From positions 1-6,330 of the forward strand of contig DAOWFN010000003.1 of NCBI GenBank assembly GCA_030637945.1: a DNA stretch of 6,330 nucleotides, given 5' to 3'. The notes below the pieces were generated by a model. That model worked only from the letters and a program-made list of their open reading frames with translations, ran no database searches and was not told the DNA's origin. Position 1 is the stretch's first letter. Every line of letters starts with the position of its first letter. The translations under genes were made by a program, and so were the position numbers. This DNA is from Gammaproteobacteria bacterium. GTDB lineage: Bacteria; Pseudomonadota; Gammaproteobacteria; SZUA-229. Below are positions 5,444-6,330 of this stretch, in pieces.

Positions 5444-6330
5444 TTAATCGTCAATACCATCATTATCCGTGTCACCAAACCCTTCGGTAATATTATTTGT
5501 GCCATCCCTGTCAGCATCTCCAGTACTAAGCACAGGCTGTGATGATAAAACTTTCAATGTCAGCGCATTCACAACACTCTCCGTTCCGTCACTCACTGAA
5601 ACACGGAAAGTATAAGTGCCGGGCGTTAATAAAGTCGGATCAAAAACAAAGTTTTCAACCTCACCATTATCTATCTCCGTAACAGCATTATCAGTACGAC
5701 TCCAGTCATAGCTATGCGTATCACCGATGTTTGGATCAATGACACTTGCTCTAACAATCGCATTACCGCTAACTTGATCTACCAATAATGTATCACCCAC
5801 TATCGCCTGTACTGCATTAAGATCTACCATTGGCGCAACATTATCTTCAACAATCTCTATAGTATGTACTTTATTCAACCCTAATACCGCATTTACTGGT
5901 GTACCCAATGAAACAACTATAGTCTCTGTTCCCTCTACTACCCCATCATTAAATATAAAAAATGGGATAATGACCTCAGGAACTTCACCAGATATTGGCT
6001 CTTCAATCACTGCGGTAGCACTGGCAAGCACATGGTCGCTTCCATCTGTAGATGCTGTACCGCTAACAAAATATGGAATACTTACTGGATACTGAACAGC
6101 GCCACCATTAAGTGAAATTTTAAAATCGCCAACATAACCTTCAGCACTGCGTTGATTTTTTGCTATTTCAACCATAGGGATCACATTAACAACCTGTACT
6201 GCAAAACCCGTATTTCCCGCAACATCTTTAGCGGACCAGAAAACCATAGTTCTTCCAGGTCTGAATTGATTATTAATATCAGGGATAGCAGTCAATACAC
6301 CATCAAGCGCGTCCACCGCAGTGGCCTGCC
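5444..6330 (-). CDS. Modular secreted surface protein, part entering from the right edge and ending at a premature TAA
   Basis: The frame is open to the window edge, so the true start lies outside; the GTG at 6314-6316 is not a credible start because QATAVDALDG reads straight through it. Counting from that GTG, a HYR/Ig-like module covers about 1-47 (RPGRTMVFWSAKDVAGNTG), and a Calx-beta-like module about 58-160 (DGVVEGTETIVVSLG at 124-138, then IEIVEDN). A PKD-like module covers about 161-258 (DPNIGDTHSYDW, TPGTYTFRVSVSDG). Thrombospondin type 3-like calcium loops follow at 266-290 (DADRDGTNN, DTDNDGIDD). Such modules occur in large exported adhesins or surface proteins; the ligand is unknown. 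The frame stops at TAA 5444-5446 in the middle of the calcium motif, where the family normally has Tyr-Leu-Asp. Without the C-terminal tail the product would probably be released rather than anchored. Confidence 0.8.
   Translation of the reverse strand, partial: QATAVDALDGVLTAIPDINNQFRPGRTMVFWSAKDVAGNTGFAVQVVNVIPMVEIAKNQRSAEGYVGDFKISLNGGAVQYPVSIPYFVSGTASTDGSDHVLASATAVIEEPISGEVPEVIIPFFIFNDGVVEGTETIVVSLGTPVNAVLGLNKVHTIEIVEDNVAPMVDLNAVQAIVGDTLLVDQVSGNAIVRASVIDPNIGDTHSYDWSRTDNAVTEIDNGEVENFVFDPTLLTPGTYTFRVSVSDGTESVVNALTLKVLSSQPVLSTGDADRDGTNNITEGFGDTDNDGIDD

Larger units (their letters stand above)
4778..6330 (-). pseudogene. Single surface-protein gene split by one in-frame TAA at 5444-5446 (partial)
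   Basis: The frames 5444-6330 and 4778-5419 are in the same phase. Reading through gives GIDD-stop-LDAIQASNVIQVF: the bases after the TAA continue the expected ...DNDGIPDYLDA... pattern of type 3 calcium repeats leading into the anchor domain. One base change from TAT or TAC (Tyr) to TAA explains the break; no frameshift or deletion is needed. The rest of the downstream frame shows no further stops and keeps its motifs and sorting tail, so the event is recent, an error in the sequence, or tolerated by read-through. TAA ends argA and the barrel gene here, so the codon is not reassigned. Confidence 0.75.

Noticed and set aside
6314..6316. GTG as the true start of the right-hand surface protein
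   Set aside because: The frame stays open to the window edge and the GTG lies inside a continuing Ig/HYR-like module, with no signal peptide after it.

Overview
The window looks like chromosomal DNA of a Gammaproteobacterium of moderate, slightly AT-leaning base composition. The bifunctional-type ArgA (kinase-like domain plus GNAT domain), NadC and the REP-type intergenic palindromes fit this, as do the Gly-rich C-terminal sorting tail and the OmpA-like barrel, which imply a Gram-negative envelope. I cannot name a genus.

Layout: (1) 1-395, minus strand, the first 131 codons of ilvD (branched-chain amino acid synthesis), cut by the window edge. (2) 396-573, the divergent ilvD/argA intergenic region with one weak promoter candidate. 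(3) 574-2825, plus strand, argA (first step of arginine synthesis) then nadC (NAD synthesis), 47 bp apart and probably co-transcribed. (4) 2826-3024, an intergenic region holding a nested palindromic element of about 113 bp (MITE-like). (5) 3025-3810, plus strand, a PlsC-family lysophospholipid acyltransferase. (6) 3811-4139, a 329-bp non-coding stretch filled by two tandem copies of a 153-bp unit, each carrying a head-to-head pair of GTAG-headed REP-like palindromes (a REPIN/BIME), between convergent genes. (7) 4140-6330, minus strand, a large modular surface protein gene that enters from the right edge, followed by a small OmpA-like outer-membrane barrel gene whose ATG overlaps the upstream stop by 4 nt.

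The most notable observation is that the two reading frames 5444-6330 and 4778-5419 are one gene. They share a frame, and a single TAA (5444-5446) sits where the calcium-binding motif DTDNDGIDD-[Y]-LD should continue. Upstream lie HYR-like, Calx-beta-like, PKD-like and thrombospondin type 3-like modules; downstream lie a choice-of-anchor-U-like domain and a GlyGly-CTERM-like tail. The stop separates the secreted modules from their anchor. It is either a recent nonsense mutation, a base error, or a read-through site. The left part is housekeeping metabolism; the right part is accessory cell-surface material. I see no wholly new system, but the REPIN tandem and the interrupted surface gene deserve follow-up.
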